Positions 53,107-63,082 of a stretch of DNA of 64,000 nucleotides are shown in pieces. Source of the stretch: Desulfuromonadaceae bacterium (GTDB lineage Bacteria; Desulfobacterota; Desulfuromonadia; Geobacterales; Pseudopelobacteraceae); contig JAQTZV010000003.1 of the NCBI GenBank assembly GCA_028687585.1, positions 62,001 to 126,000 on the forward strand, written 5' to 3'. The position numbers and the translations under genes were made by a program. Numbering within the stretch: the stretch's first letter is position 1; every line of letters starts with the position of its first letter. The notes below the pieces were generated by a model. That model searched no databases. It saw only the letters and a list, made by a program, of their open reading frames with translations, and was not told the DNA's origin.

Positions 53107-53574
53107 ATGAAACAAAGAACATTTCTTGTTTTTCCAATCATAGCACTTCTGCTGTCTCTCTTTGTGCCACGAGCTTTCGCTGAAGCAGACATCGACCAGC
53201 ACCGCGAATGTAAACAGTGCGGCATGGATCGCAAGGCATACGGCTACAGCAGAATGCTGGTGGAATACAAAGACGGCACGCAGGTCGGCACCTGCTCGCT
53301 ACACTGCGTGGTAACCGAATTGCACAGCAACAAAAACAGGGAGGCAAGCACGTTAAAGGTTGCTGATCGCGACTCGCGGCAGCTTATTGATGCAGAAAAA
53401 GCGGTCTGGACCATTGGCGGCAAAAAGCGTGGCGTTATGACGATGCGCGCAAAATGGGCCTTTAGCACCAGGGAGGCCGCACAAAAATTTGTCGCCTCAT
53501 ACGGTGGAGCCATCGCTACCTGGAATGATACGTTTGCGGCAGCAGCAGAGGATGCCGTACCGAAATCAAGATAA
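53107..53574 (+). CDS. NosL-family protein (second copy)
   Basis: A 155-residue secreted protein. Signal peptide ends near RAFAEA. NosL-type motif ECKQCGMDRKAYGYSRMLVE is followed by YKDGTQVGTCSLHCVVTELH, which adds further cysteines and histidines. It differs clearly from the first NosL at 34705. AAGGAG lies upstream. Together with the redoxin gene 19 bases before, it looks like a copper-handling pair. Confidence 0.82.
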   Translation: MKQRTFLVFPIIALLLSLFVPRAFAEADIDQHRECKQCGMDRKAYGYSRMLVEYKDGTQVGTCSLHCVVTELHSNKNREASTLKVADRDSRQLIDAEKAVWTIGGKKRGVMTMRAKWAFSTREAAQKFVASYGGAIATWNDTFAAAAEDAVPKSR

Positions 53575-53810
53575 AAGGAGACACCAGGCGGGTTTTGGCG
53601 GGGGTGTGATACAGATGCGTTTTGCTTGGCACCCCCTGATGAAGATATGTTACGCGTAATGTGTGCCGGGAGTGCGCTGTTAAAAGCGGGGGGAAAATAA
53701 CGGCGAGTTCCAGCAATCGGCACGACCAACCCAAAAGCCGGCAGGCCAGTCGAAGCCCCGTTTCGGTTTTACCGATACCTACAAATACCTGCAAGGAGAA
53801 CACAATCACT
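53575..53810 (+). other. 236-base leader with several inverted repeats
   Basis: Between NosL and the FKBP gene. It contains GGGGGTG and CACCCCC (53600-53606, 53630-53636) and further GC-rich dyads, and ends with AAGGAGA before the FKBP ATG. It does not match a riboswitch class I know by eye, and no ORF is convincing. It may be a structured 5-prime leader. Confidence 0.35.
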
Positions 53811-54508
53811 ATGAAGAACATCGCCTTTATCCTTCTTCTATTAGCACTTACGGTTAGTCCGTTCCATGCTGGCGACAAACTTTCGTCCGAAAATTGAAAA
53901 CCATCTATGCGGTTGGTGCCAACGTGGCCCGTTTGCTGGCAGTGTTCAATCTGACTCCGGGTGAGATGGAGGTCGTACTAAAGGGGCTTGCCGAAACGCG
54001 TGCAGGGAAGAAGCCTGATTTCGACCTAACTGTGTATAATCAGAAGGTCCAGGAACTTGCCAAGGCACGTCGCAAGGCCGCTGGTGAAAAGCAGGCAGTC
54101 GCCGGTAAGGAGTATCTGGAGAAAGCCGCCCGGGAAAAGAATGCGGTCAAGTCTCTCTCCGGCTTGGTCTTCATTCCGCTAACTGAAGGCAAGGGGAGTG
54201 CTCCAGCGGCAACGGACGTGGTCAAGGTCAATTATCGCGGTACGTTGATTGACGGAGTCACTGAATTCGACAGCTCCTATAAGCGCGGTAAAGCTTCTGA
54301 GTTCAAGCTTAATGCGGTCATAAAATGCTGGACCGAAGGGTTGCAGATGATGAAACCGGGTGGCAAGGCCCGCCTGGTCTGTCCTCCGGAGCTGGCGTAT
54401 GGCGACAATGGTGCCGGAGAGTTGATCCTGCCAGGAGCTACGCTCAATTTCGAGATAGAATTGATTGATCTTCATACGCCGCCGGAACCCAAAAAAAAGT
54501 CCCCGTAA
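53811..54508 (+). CDS. FKBP-type peptidyl-prolyl isomerase with an apparent frameshift
   Basis: The signal peptide (MKNIAFILLLLALTVSPFHA) starts at 53811 with AAGGAG upstream but stops at 53895-53897 after GDKLSSEN. The mature protein continues in another frame from about 53894 to 54508: KTIYAVGANVARLLAVFNLT is an FkpA-type dimerisation region, and VKVNYRGTLIDGVTEFDSSY, CWTEGLQMMKPGGKARLVCP and ELAYGDNGAGE are the FKBP domain. Restoring one base in the A-run at 53890-53893 would join the frames. It may be a sequencing error, a strain mutation or a real break; without the fix the protein would lack its export signal. Confidence 0.75.
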
Positions 54509-54571
54509 GCTGACAATCTCCTTTTTTCTGGTACACTTCTTAAACAAAATCATCAGAACAAGGGGGAATAC

Positions 54572-54934
54572 ATGAATTCAACGATCATACACAGGGCACA
54601 TGTCAGTGGCAGTGTACTGGATAATCTGGCCAAGGCATTACCGGGCATTATCTCAGATGCACTGGAGGTAGCTGGCGGGAACCTGGCGATCCTCAAACCG
54701 AACCAGGTCTCGCTGGAATTTTCCCAAGCGAGCCCGCGTGATGTCGGCTCGGACATAAAGATTATCATATTTGCCCGAAACCTCACTCCACGGTCATCAA
54801 AGGAAAAAGATCTGGCAAAGGATATACTTGAAAAAGTTGTTTTTTTGGCCGGTAAACCCGGCGAAGAATACTCGATTGATATCCGGCTCTATCTGATGGA
54901 GGTCGGTGTAGCGGAGCATTTGCCGGGCAGATAG
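54572..54934 (+). CDS. Conserved-looking protein of unknown function
   Basis: A 120-residue cytoplasmic protein with no signal peptide. AAGGGGG lies upstream of ATG 54572. Sequence features are a helical N-terminus (GSVLDNLAKALPGIISDALE), two beta-alpha units and a basic segment (RNLTPRSSKEKDLAKDILEK). Weak overall resemblance to tautomerase-like folds, without the N-terminal catalytic proline, is not enough for a call. A terminator follows. Confidence 0.65.
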   Translation: MNSTIIHRAHVSGSVLDNLAKALPGIISDALEVAGGNLAILKPNQVSLEFSQASPRDVGSDIKIIIFARNLTPRSSKEKDLAKDILEKVVFLAGKPGEEYSIDIRLYLMEVGVAEHLPGR

Positions 54935-55337
54935 AAATAACTGCATACGGCATCCGGATGGGGCAGGCTTTTTGATTGCATATGAAAAGGCCTGTCCTCT
55001 TTTTTGGCCACCACAAAATGTCCCTAGTTATCCCGGTATTATTAAACCTGTTAGTTTGACCCGATTTTGTAGTGTCTGATACTGTTGACATTCTCTACAC
55101 AACCTTTCCTTCCAGTTGAAGTTCTCCCCATCGCATTCGATTTTGTCGGCTCAGTCACAATAAAAATCCTCTTATATCGGCATGTTATCATCATGGCTTG
55201 GATATTGCTATTCCGTTCCTCCACTTGCTGTGATCAGCCTCTATTCCATATCGACCTGACCAGAACGAGATATGTCAATAGACAAGGCAGGCTGCGACGG
55301 TACAGTGATCAAGCGGAGAAATTCAAAGGAGCAGAAT
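54935..55337 (+). other. Intergenic region with terminator and candidate promoter
   Basis: No gene seen in 403 bases. A terminator lies at 54960-55005. A possible sigma-70 promoter reads TTGACC (55056-55061), 16 bases, GATACT (55078-55083), giving a leader of about 250 bases before the chemoreceptor at 55338. The short ORFs overlapping here have no family-like sequence. Confidence 0.45.
54960..55005 (+). terminator. Intrinsic terminator
   Basis: GGGCAGGCTTTTT pairs with AAAAGGCCTGTCC (one bulge), followed by CTTTTTT. It follows the unknown gene by about 25 bases. Confidence 0.7.
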
Positions 55338-56984
55338 ATGTTTTTTGCTAAATTCGGCATCAAGGTCAAGCTGGGAATGGTATTCGGTTTTCTGTTGCTC
55401 ATGATTGTGATCATGAGCTGTCTGGGTCTCAGCAGCACTCGGCAGGTGAACATGGCTGTGGAGCGTATGGCAAAAGTCAACTATGCGAAAACCGTGGCAG
55501 CCCTTGAAGCCTCGAAGGTGCTTGAAGAGATCCAGGCCGATATCCGAATGGCGGTTCTGCTCAGGGACCGGGATGACGTCGCGAAGATTAAACAACGTAT
55601 CGATAGCTCCAGGACAAAATACAAGGAGGCCATGCTCACACTGGCACAACTTGAAAAATCCGAAAAAGGGGTCCAGTTGCTGAATAACATCGAAAGCGCC
55701 ATCACCCCTGCTGTCGCTGCCAATAATCTCGTCATTGAGCTGGTTGATGGTGACCGACGGGACGAGGCGACTGCTCTGCTGATGAAGGACGGGGTGCCGT
55801 TGACGCAGAAGGTGCAGAGACTGTTCGACGAGCAGGTGCAGTTTCAACGCGAAAGTGTAGATGCGGAGTACGGCAGGTCGGTCGCACTCTATACCAGGGT
55901 GAAACTGATTCAATTCGCAGCAGGTGCGCTTTCCATTATCCTGGGTCTGGCAGCGTCAATCTTCCTGATCAACAACTTCGTCACGAGGATCAACCGCGTC
56001 GCCGATGCCATGAACCGGGTTGCAGATGGAGATTTATCGACACAGCTTAAAATCTATGCGAAAGACGAAATCGGTGAACTCGGTAGAAACATCAACCGCA
56101 TGCTAACTTCAATCAGCGCGATGATTACTGCAATTAAAAATACCGCCAATCAGGTTGCTTCAGCTTCGAATTCGCTCTATGCAAACTCGGAACAGATTGC
56201 GACGGGTAACGAGCAGGTCGCGGCTCAAGTCGGGACAGTTGCTACATCCAGTGAGGAAATGGCGGCAACCTCATCTGAAATTGCCAATAACTGCACCACT
56301 GCAGCGGAAAGTTCACGACAGGCCAGCGATCTGGCTACTGAGGGAGTTTCAGTGGTTCATGAAACAGTTGCCGGCATGAACCGCATTGCGGAACGGGTCA
56401 AAAAGACCGCTGCGACCGTTGAGAATCTCGGAGTACGTTCCGATCAGATCGGGGAAATTGTCGGCACAATTGAAGACATCGCCGACCAGACCAATCTGCT
56501 TGCCCTCAATGCTGCCATTGAAGCAGCCAGGGCAGGCGAGCAGGGACGCGGATTTGCGGTGGTTGCGGATGAAGTGCGCGCACTGGCAGAACGGACATCC
56601 CGGGCAACAAAGGAAATTGGCCAGATGATCAAGGCGATACAGACTGATACAAAAGGCGCCGTCGCTGCCATAGATGAAGGGGTACAGGAGGTTGAGCGGG
56701 GTACAAATGACGCTGCGAGATCCGGTAAGGCACTGGAAAATATTTTTAATCAAATCAGTGACGTCACCGTACAGATCAATCAGATCGCGACTGCGGCAGA
56801 ACAACAGTCCGCAACATCCATGGATATATCCCGTAACATCCAGCAGATAACGGATGTTATCCAGGCAAGTGCTGCTTTTTCTCACAACTCGGTAACATCG
56901 GCACGGGAACTTTCCACCTGTGCGGACGGACTCCAGCACCTTGTCGATCAATTTACCCTGGCCGCTGATACGAGTCGGCTCTGA
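55338..56984 (+). CDS. Methyl-accepting chemotaxis protein
   Basis: A 548-residue receptor from ATG 55338 ([18 protein letters not shown]), chosen because AAAGGAG lies seven bases upstream. TM1 is about residues 11-33, a 4-helix-bundle sensor domain follows ([20 protein letters not shown]), TM2 about 190-212 ([19 protein letters not shown]), HAMP, then the signalling domain with the standard tip [20 protein letters not shown]. It lacks a C-terminal CheR-binding pentapeptide. It is unlike the other receptor at 24735 in tip sequence. Confidence 0.94.
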   Translation: MFFAKFGIKVKLGMVFGFLLLMIVIMSCLGLSSTRQVNMAVERMAKVNYAKTVAALEASKVLEEIQADIRMAVLLRDRDDVAKIKQRIDSSRTKYKEAMLTLAQLEKSEKGVQLLNNIESAITPAVAANNLVIELVDGDRRDEATALLMKDGVPLTQKVQRLFDEQVQFQRESVDAEYGRSVALYTRVKLIQFAAGALSIILGLAASIFLINNFVTRINRVADAMNRVADGDLSTQLKIYAKDEIGELGRNINRMLTSISAMITAIKNTANQVASASNSLYANSEQIATGNEQVAAQVGTVATSSEEMAATSSEIANNCTTAAESSRQASDLATEGVSVVHETVAGMNRIAERVKKTAATVENLGVRSDQIGEIVGTIEDIADQTNLLALNAAIEAARAGEQGRGFAVVADEVRALAERTSRATKEIGQMIKAIQTDTKGAVAAIDEGVQEVERGTNDAARSGKALENIFNQISDVTVQINQIATAAEQQSATSMDISRNIQQITDVIQASAAFSHNSVTSARELSTCADGLQHLVDQFTLAADTSRL

Positions 56985-57367
56985 CAGCCAGCTAATTCTC
57001 CGGAAAATATGACTCCAGCCGACACCTGAACTACTTCCTGAATCCGGGAGTGCTGTGTAAATCTCAGGGTCAGGATTCCGTGATGATACGTTACGATTCA
57101 ATCGTGGCAACTCAGAAGCCCGACTCCGCTAGCATGTCTATTGGCAAACAATTCGGTTTTGCTAATTTCTGCCATGGGCTTACAGAAGCCTCGTGGCTGC
57201 ACATTTCCAAATAGTAATTTGGAGTATCTCCGCTTATACCTACTTTCCACGTACGTAATGCCGAAACAGCCACTTGTATTTGTATGAAGTCTGCTATTTT
57301 TTCTCCCCAGCGGCAAAAAATATGCTAATATCCCGTTTCTTTTTTACGCTACATTCAGGAGGTAGTC
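56985..57367 (+). other. Intergenic region upstream of ribH
   Basis: 383 bases without a convincing gene. It holds a small palindrome, TCCAAAT-AGTA-ATTTGGA (57206-57223), and AT-rich DNA with TATGCTAAT (57320-57328) before the ribH ribosome-binding site AGGAGG. The minus-strand ORF at 57098-57316 has no family-like sequence. No FMN riboswitch pattern recognised. Confidence 0.4.
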
Positions 57368-57835
57368 ATGCCGCAATTTTATGAAGGTAAGCTTGAAGCA
57401 AAGGGGCAGAAAATTGGTATTGTTGTCAGCCGTTTCAACAGTTTCATCTGTGAACGCCTGCTGGAAGGGGCGATTGATGCGCTGCTCCGTCATGGCGCCG
57501 ATGACAAGAATATCCACGTTGCCCGTGTGCCGGGCGCGTTTGAAATCCCGCTCTTTGCCAAGAAGATGGCTGAATCGGGGAAATACGATGCCCTGATCTG
57601 TCTTGGCGCGGTGATCCGCGGCTCAACACCGCATTTCGATTACGTCGCTTCCGAGGTTTCCAAAGGGGTTGCGGGTGTATCCCTGGAGAGCGGCGTGCCG
57701 ATTGCTTTCGGTGTTCTGACTACCGATACGATTGAGCAGGCGGTGGAACGGGCCGGAACAAAGGCGGGAAACAAGGGCTTTGATGCGGCAATGACGGTGA
57801 TCGAATCCGTCAATCTGATAAAGGCGCTGAAATAA
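57368..57835 (+). CDS. ribH: 6,7-dimethyl-8-ribityllumazine synthase
   Basis: A 155-residue protein. Motifs [44 protein letters not shown] and [12 protein letters not shown] are those of lumazine synthase; it makes the penultimate riboflavin precursor and usually forms icosahedral shells. AGGAGG precedes the ATG. Its TAA overlaps the nusB ATG (TAATG), a common ribH-nusB arrangement. Confidence 0.96.
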   Translation: MPQFYEGKLEAKGQKIGIVVSRFNSFICERLLEGAIDALLRHGADDKNIHVARVPGAFEIPLFAKKMAESGKYDALICLGAVIRGSTPHFDYVASEVSKGVAGVSLESGVPIAFGVLTTDTIEQAVERAGTKAGNKGFDAAMTVIESVNLIKALK

Positions 57836-58269
57836 TGGGGCTACGGCGTGAAGCGCGTGAACTGGCCTTGCAGATGTTGTACGCTCTCGATTCTAACAGC
57901 TCCGTCGGATTACGTGAAACCCTGCAGACCTTCCGCGAGGAGCAGGGCGACATATCTGGACGGGTGCGGGAGTTTGCTGAAGGCCTGGTACAGGGTGTGC
58001 AGGCTCAGCGTGAAACCATTGATGAGGCCATCAAGGCCCGCTCCAAAAACTGGTCGCTGACGCGCATGCCGAGGGTCGATCTGAACGTCATGCGACTGGC
58101 AACATATGAACTGATGTTTCGCGCCGATATCCCTAAAAAAGTCACCATCAACGAGGCAATAGAGATTGTCCGCCGTTTCGGCGACAAGGAATCGCCGGCG
58201 TTTGTGAACGGTATACTCGATGAAATCGAGGCGTGTGCAAAAACTGAACTATCAAGCGAGGAACAATGA
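57835..58269 (+). CDS. nusB: Transcription antitermination factor NusB
   Basis: A 144-residue helical RNA-binding protein. [16 protein letters not shown] at the N-terminus and [26 protein letters not shown] at the C-terminus are NusB signatures. It works with NusE in rRNA antitermination. It overlaps ribH by one base and hom by four (ATGA). Confidence 0.95.
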   Translation: MGLRREARELALQMLYALDSNSSVGLRETLQTFREEQGDISGRVREFAEGLVQGVQAQRETIDEAIKARSKNWSLTRMPRVDLNVMRLATYELMFRADIPKKVTINEAIEIVRRFGDKESPAFVNGILDEIEACAKTELSSEEQ

Positions 58270-59582
58270 AAGATATACAGGTTGGTCTGATAGGATTTGG
58301 CAATATCGGTGCGGGAGTTGTCAGGCTGTTGCGCGAGAATGCGGATGTTATTCGCAGTAAGGTCGGGACCGGCATTGTACTGAAACGGATAGCCGATCTG
58401 GATATAACCAGTGACCGCGGTGTTGTCGTCGACCCCGGTGTGTTGACAACCAGTGTCGATGATATTTTTAATGACTCCGAAATTTCAGTGGTCATCGAAT
58501 TGATCGGAGGCTATGAACCGGCAAAAACATTCGTGCTGAAGGCTATCGAGAAGGGCAAGCATATCGTTACCGCCAACAAGGCGCTCCTGGCGCTGCATGG
58601 TTCCGAAATTTACGCTGCCGCAGTCAGGAAGGGTGTTGAAGTGCAGTTTGAAGCCTCGGTCGGCGGCGGTATTCCGGTGCTGACGGCGATAAAGAGCAAC
58701 CTGGCCGCCAATAATTTCAGCAGTGTTTTCGGGATCATGAACGGCACCTGCAACTATATTCTGACCCGTATGACCCAGGAGGGGGCCGCCTTCAGTGATG
58801 TGCTGAAAGTTGCACAGGAACTCGGCTATGCTGAGCCCGACCCGACCTTTGATGTCGAGGGTGTTGACACAGCTCATAAGCTTGCTGTTCTGGTATCGCT
58901 CTGCTTCGGCACCAGAATTGACTTCAAAGACATTCACACCGAAGGAATTTCAAATATCAGCGGGATGGATGTCAAGTATGCCGCAGAATTCGGCTATCGT
59001 ATCAAACTGCTGGCAATCGGCAAGCATGTTGATGGCGAGATCGAAGCCCGTGTGCATCCGACCATGATTCCGCTCGACAGCCCCCTGGCAGACATCAACG
59101 GCGTATTCAACGCCATCCGCCTGACCGGCGATTTTGTCGGCCCGGTCATGTTTTCCGGGCGTGGCGCCGGCCAGAATCCGACCGCCAGTGCGATTGTCGG
59201 CGACCTGATCGGCCTCTCACGCAGTATGAAAGCCGGCGCCGGGCGGCGGATGTCACCACTCGGTTTTCTGGATGAAGCTATTGTTGTCATACCGGTCAAG
59301 CCGATGGCTAATATCGTCAGCAAATATATGCTCCGTTTCAGTACCCTCGATAAACCGGGTGTGCTGGGGGGGATCGCCGGTGCGCTCGGGGCACATGGCA
59401 TCAGCATCGAATCGATGGTGCAGACATCTCATGATGTCGATGATTCCACACCGGTGGCGATTGTCATCATGACGCACGAAGCTCGCGAAGGCTCCATTCA
59501 GGAGGCGTTGTCCGAGATTGACCAGCTTGACATTATCTGCGAAAAAACGAGTTTTATCCGGATCGAAGACAATCTGGAATAA
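58266..59582 (+). CDS. hom: Homoserine dehydrogenase
   Basis: A 438-residue enzyme. NAD(P) motif [16 protein letters not shown], catalytic region [49 protein letters not shown], and a C-terminal ACT domain ([20 protein letters not shown]) for feedback by threonine or related amino acid. It reduces aspartate semialdehyde to homoserine. The start overlaps nusB (ATGA). Confidence 0.95.
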   Translation: MKDIQVGLIGFGNIGAGVVRLLRENADVIRSKVGTGIVLKRIADLDITSDRGVVVDPGVLTTSVDDIFNDSEISVVIELIGGYEPAKTFVLKAIEKGKHIVTANKALLALHGSEIYAAAVRKGVEVQFEASVGGGIPVLTAIKSNLAANNFSSVFGIMNGTCNYILTRMTQEGAAFSDVLKVAQELGYAEPDPTFDVEGVDTAHKLAVLVSLCFGTRIDFKDIHTEGISNISGMDVKYAAEFGYRIKLLAIGKHVDGEIEARVHPTMIPLDSPLADINGVFNAIRLTGDFVGPVMFSGRGAGQNPTASAIVGDLIGLSRSMKAGAGRRMSPLGFLDEAIVVIPVKPMANIVSKYMLRFSTLDKPGVLGGIAGALGAHGISIESMVQTSHDVDDSTPVAIVIMTHEAREGSIQEALSEIDQLDIICEKTSFIRIEDNLE

Positions 59583-59609
59583 CCCCCCACAATAGCCACC
59601 ACCCCCACC

Positions 59610-59643
59610 CCCTCCGTAACTACAGGAGGGGAGCTCATTTTTA
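59610..59643 (+). terminator. Weak terminator-like hairpin before trpB2
   Basis: CCCCTCC and GGAGGGG form a 7-pair stem with a 9-base loop; a short T-run follows after six bases. It may end the ribH-nusB-hom transcript or attenuate trpB2. Confidence 0.45.
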
Positions 59644-59653
59644 GGAGGAAGAT

Positions 59654-61009
59654 ATGAACACCAAAATCCTGCTGCCTGAAGACCAGATCCCTCGCCAGTG
59701 GTACAACATCATTCCTGATATGCCGGGTCCGTTGGCGCCGGTGATCAGTCCCCGTACCATGCAGCCGGTCACGCCGGACGAAATGCTCGCGATCTTCCCG
59801 ATGGCCCTGATCGAGCAGGAAATGTCGATGGAGCGTTGGATCGATATCCCTGACGAAGTTCGTGATATTTATCAACTGTGGCGACCGTCACCGTTGTTCC
59901 GGGCCCATCGCCTGGAAAAGGCGCTCGGTACTCCGGCCAAGATTTACTACAAGTACGAAGGGGTTTCCCCCGCCGGTTCGCATAAACCGAACTCTGCGAT
60001 TCCGCAGGCATATTATAACAAACAGGCAGGAATCCGCCGCCTGGCAACAGAGACCGGCGCCGGTCAGTGGGGGAGCTCTCTTGCGCTTGCCTGCTCGATG
60101 TTCGGCCTGGAATGTACAATCTATATGGTTAAAGTCTCCTGTACCCAGAAACCGTATCGCAAGAGCATGATGCAGTTATGGGGGGCACAGGTGATACCGT
60201 CTCCTTCTGAGTTCACCAACTCGGGGCGCTCAATTCTTGCGCATGACCCCGATTGTCCCGGTTCGCTTGGAATGGCTATCTCGGAAGCGGTGGAGGATGC
60301 CGCTACCCATGCCGATACCAACTACGCGCTGGGAAGCGTCTTAAACCATGTCTGTCTGCATCAGACCATTATCGGGCAGGAGGCGCAGGCACAACTCAAA
60401 ATTGCCGGGGATTATCCCGATGTCGTTATCGCCTGCTGCGGCGGCGGCTCAAACTTCGCCGGCCTGGCATTCCCCTTTATCGCTGATCGCGCCACCGGGA
60501 AGAATGTCCGTTGTGTTGCGGTTGAACCGGCCTCCTGTCCGACGCTGACGAAAGGGGTCTACGCTTTTGATTACGGTGATACTGCCAAAGTTGCGCCGAT
60601 TGCCATGATGTATACCCTGGGCCATGACTTTATGCCCCCCGGCATTCACGCCGGCGGACTCCGCTATCACGGTGAGTCGCCGCTGGTCTCGCAGTTGTAC
60701 CATGCCGGTCAGATTGAAGCGAAGTCCTACCGGCAGAACGCCTGTTTTGAGGGGGCACTCCTGTTTGCACGCAGCGAGGGAATCATTCCGGCGCCCGAAT
60801 CATCACACGCGGTACGGGCTGCCATAGACGAGGCGGTGCTGGCCAAGGAGGAAGGGAAAGAAAAAACCATTCTGTTCGGGCTTTCCGGTCACGGTCAGCT
60901 TGATATGGGTGCATATGACGCCTATCTCTCCGGTGGTCTGGAAGATTACGAATACCCGAGCGAGATGGTGAAATCGGCGCTGGAGCGGCTGCCGAAGATA
61001 AATCTGTAA
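59654..61009 (+). CDS. trpB2: TrpB-like PLP enzyme (TrpB2)
   Basis: A 451-residue member of the TrpB2 group, longer than TrpB. Features include the N-terminal [18 protein letters not shown], the PLP lysine in [33 protein letters not shown] and [13 protein letters not shown] for phosphate binding. Known members work without TrpA or as tryptophan salvage enzymes. AGGAGG precedes the ATG. It lies beside trpF and trpB but has its own leader. Confidence 0.92.
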   Translation: MNTKILLPEDQIPRQWYNIIPDMPGPLAPVISPRTMQPVTPDEMLAIFPMALIEQEMSMERWIDIPDEVRDIYQLWRPSPLFRAHRLEKALGTPAKIYYKYEGVSPAGSHKPNSAIPQAYYNKQAGIRRLATETGAGQWGSSLALACSMFGLECTIYMVKVSCTQKPYRKSMMQLWGAQVIPSPSEFTNSGRSILAHDPDCPGSLGMAISEAVEDAATHADTNYALGSVLNHVCLHQTIIGQEAQAQLKIAGDYPDVVIACCGGGSNFAGLAFPFIADRATGKNVRCVAVEPASCPTLTKGVYAFDYGDTAKVAPIAMMYTLGHDFMPPGIHAGGLRYHGESPLVSQLYHAGQIEAKSYRQNACFEGALLFARSEGIIPAPESSHAVRAAIDEAVLAKEEGKEKTILFGLSGHGQLDMGAYDAYLSGGLEDYEYPSEMVKSALERLPKINL

Positions 61010-61020
61010 ATTCAAACATC

Positions 61021-61136
61021 CACCACGGAGACACGGAGGCACGGAAAAAGACAAAAGAGAACATCAAAACCCTTGATTTTTTAAAACCAGAAACTGTTTA
61101 TTCTTGTTTTCTCAGTGTCTTCGTGCCTCCGTGGTG
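61021..61136. repeat. Inverted repeat between trpB2 and trpF
   Basis: CACCACGGAGACACGGAGGC (61021-61040) is matched in reverse complement by the segment 61111-61136 (GTGCCTCCGTGGTG at its end), separated by AT-rich DNA. Such CACGGAGGCACGG inverted repeats are common in many unrelated bacterial genomes. Confidence 0.75.
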
Positions 61137-61146
61137 AGGCCTTTCA

Positions 61147-61758
61147 GTGGTAAAAATTAAAATCTGCGGCATAACAAATCTGGGAGATGCCCTGATGGCG
61201 GTCGAAGCCGGAGCCGATGCTCTCGGCTTCGTCTTCTTTACGGGTTCTCCTCGTTATATTTCCCCGGAACAAGCTGTAGCCATCATCTGTTGTCTGCCGC
61301 CGTTCGTGCAGACGGTCGGCCTGTTTGTCAACGAGGAACTGGCGACGGTCAACTCCGTTGCCGATCAGTGCGGCCTGGATGTTGTGCAACTCCACGGTGA
61401 AGAGTCTCCTGACTTTTGCCATGCTGTCACGCGCAGAGTTATCAAAGCGTTCCGGGTGAAAGATGCTTCCTGTCTGGATGCTATGGCAGACTACCATGTC
61501 GCCGGTTGTCTGCTGGATGCCTGGTCGCCGGTTGCGCATGGCGGTACCGGCACCACCTTTAATTGGGATATTGCTGCGCAGGCGGCAGCTTGCCGGTCAA
61601 TCATTCTCGCGGGCGGACTGACGCCGGATAATGTTGCCGGGGCGGTAGCCATGGTACGTCCGTATGCGGTGGATGTGTCAAGCGGCGTGGAGAGTACGCC
61701 GGGGAAAAAGGATGCCGGGCTGGTCAGCCGGTTTATCAGAGCCACAAGGAGCATGTAA
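61147..61758 (+). CDS. trpF: Phosphoribosylanthranilate isomerase
   Basis: A 203-residue TIM-barrel starting with GTG at 61147; GAGG lies nine bases upstream, at the edge of the inverted repeat. [12 protein letters not shown] with the catalytic cysteine, [24 protein letters not shown] and VDVSSGVE are TrpF motifs. It isomerises N-phosphoribosylanthranilate in tryptophan synthesis. trpB follows after one base. Confidence 0.94.
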   Translation: MVKIKICGITNLGDALMAVEAGADALGFVFFTGSPRYISPEQAVAIICCLPPFVQTVGLFVNEELATVNSVADQCGLDVVQLHGEESPDFCHAVTRRVIKAFRVKDASCLDAMADYHVAGCLLDAWSPVAHGGTGTTFNWDIAAQAAACRSIILAGGLTPDNVAGAVAMVRPYAVDVSSGVESTPGKKDAGLVSRFIRATRSM

Positions 61759-61759
61759 C

Positions 61760-62950
61760 GTGAAATTACCGGATAAAAAAGGCCATTTCGGCCAGTATGG
61801 CGGACGCTATGTCCCGGAAACGCTCATGCCGGCGCTGCTCGAACTTGAAAAAGCGTACGAGCATTATCGCCATGATCGAGAATTCAAGCAGGAATTCAAG
61901 TATTATCTGCGTCAGTATGTCGGTCGCCCCAACCCGCTCTATTTTGCCGAAAAGCTGACACAAAAACTGGGTGGCGCCCGGATATTTCTCAAACGTGAAG
62001 ACCTGAATCATACTGGCGCCCACAAGATCAACAACACGATCGGTCAGGGGTTGCTGGCGCGGCGGATGGGGAAGAAGCGCGTTATTGCCGAGACCGGCGC
62101 CGGTATGCATGGTGTGGCGACGGCAACCGTAGCAGCGCTGTTTGGTATGGAGTGCGAAGTTTTTATGGGTGAGGAAGATACTCATCGGCAGGCACAAAAT
62201 GTGTTTCGTATGAAGCTGCTGGGCGCGACGGTAACTCCGGTCACTGCTGGTACCGCTACCTTGAAAGACGCCATGAATGAGGCGATGCGCAACTGGGTCA
62301 CCACCATCCATGAAACTTTTTATGTGATCGGCACCGTGGCGGGCCCGCACCCGTATCCGATGATGGTGCGCGACTTTCAGTCCGTGATTGGGGCTGAAGT
62401 CAAGCGGCAGCACTATAAAGTTGAAGGGCGCCTGCCCGATTATCTGGTGGCCTGCGTCGGCGGGGGGAGTAATGCGCTGGGTCTGTTCTACCCATTCCTT
62501 AAAGACAAATCAGTACGCATCATCGGTGTTGAAGCAGCCGGCTACGGTATTGAAACCGGAAAACACGCTGCGCCTCTCTGTGCCGGGGCGCCTGGTATTC
62601 TGCATGGCAACAAGACGTATCTGCTACAGGACCAGCATGGCCAGATTACGCATGCCCACTCAATTTCGGCAGGCCTTGATTATCCGGGAGTCGGCCCGGA
62701 ACATTCCTGGCTGAAGGATTCGGGCCGGGCGGAATATGTTTCAATTACCGATGCCGAAGCTTTGGAAGGATTCAGTACCCTGACTCGCGAAGAGGGGATT
62801 ATTCCGGCGCTGGAATCGTCTCACGCCATTGCCCAGGTCATGAAGATGGCCCCTGCATTGAGCAAGGACACAACCATAGTGGTCTGCCTGTCCGGTCGCG
62901 GCGATAAGGATATGCATACGGTAGCCGAAGCGCTCGGGGTTGAATTTTAG
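61760..62950 (+). CDS. trpB: Tryptophan synthase beta subunit
   Basis: A 396-residue PLP enzyme from GTG at 61760 ([18 protein letters not shown]), preceded by AAGGAG at nine bases. The PLP lysine lies in [11 protein letters not shown], then [32 protein letters not shown] and [13 protein letters not shown]. It condenses indole with serine. TrpA, its partner, is not adjacent. A clear terminator follows, so trpF-trpB ends here. Confidence 0.96.
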   Translation: MKLPDKKGHFGQYGGRYVPETLMPALLELEKAYEHYRHDREFKQEFKYYLRQYVGRPNPLYFAEKLTQKLGGARIFLKREDLNHTGAHKINNTIGQGLLARRMGKKRVIAETGAGMHGVATATVAALFGMECEVFMGEEDTHRQAQNVFRMKLLGATVTPVTAGTATLKDAMNEAMRNWVTTIHETFYVIGTVAGPHPYPMMVRDFQSVIGAEVKRQHYKVEGRLPDYLVACVGGGSNALGLFYPFLKDKSVRIIGVEAAGYGIETGKHAAPLCAGAPGILHGNKTYLLQDQHGQITHAHSISAGLDYPGVGPEHSWLKDSGRAEYVSITDAEALEGFSTLTREEGIIPALESSHAIAQVMKMAPALSKDTTIVVCLSGRGDKDMHTVAEALGVEF

Positions 62951-62977
62951 CTCTGGTATAAGAGCTTAAGCATCGCT

Positions 62978-63004
62978 AAAAGCCTGAGAAATCAGGCTTT
63001 TTTT
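62978..63004 (+). terminator. Intrinsic terminator after trpB
   Basis: AAAGCCTGA, loop GAAA, TCAGGCTTT, then TTTT: a stable stem with a U-run, ending the trpF-trpB transcript. Confidence 0.92.
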
Positions 63005-63043
63005 GTTGACCGGTGATGAATCTTCAGTTATAAGCAGTCACGT

Positions 63044-63071
63044 TTTGTATTACAAAATTTGTATTACAAAA
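63044..63071 (+). promoter_or_regulatory. Tandem dyad repeats at the pta ribosome-binding site
   Basis: TTTGTATTACAAAA occurs twice in exact tandem (63044-63057 and 63058-63071), each a near-palindrome, and the second abuts AGGAGG. A paired operator for a regulator of pta is plausible; the protein is unknown. Confidence 0.5.
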
Positions 63072-63082
63072 GGAGGCTGAAT

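Noticed and set aside
53575-53810. Cyclic di-GMP (GEMM) or cobalamin riboswitch
   Set aside because: CCCAAAAGCCGGC and GGTTTTACCGA recall parts of GEMM, but the conserved core and order are not met; B12 box not found.
57098-57316. 72-codon minus-strand ORF before ribH
   Set aside because: No ribosome-binding site or recognisable sequence.
59654-62950. trpB2 and trpB as a recent duplication
   Set aside because: They belong to distinct TrpB families with different lengths and motifs.
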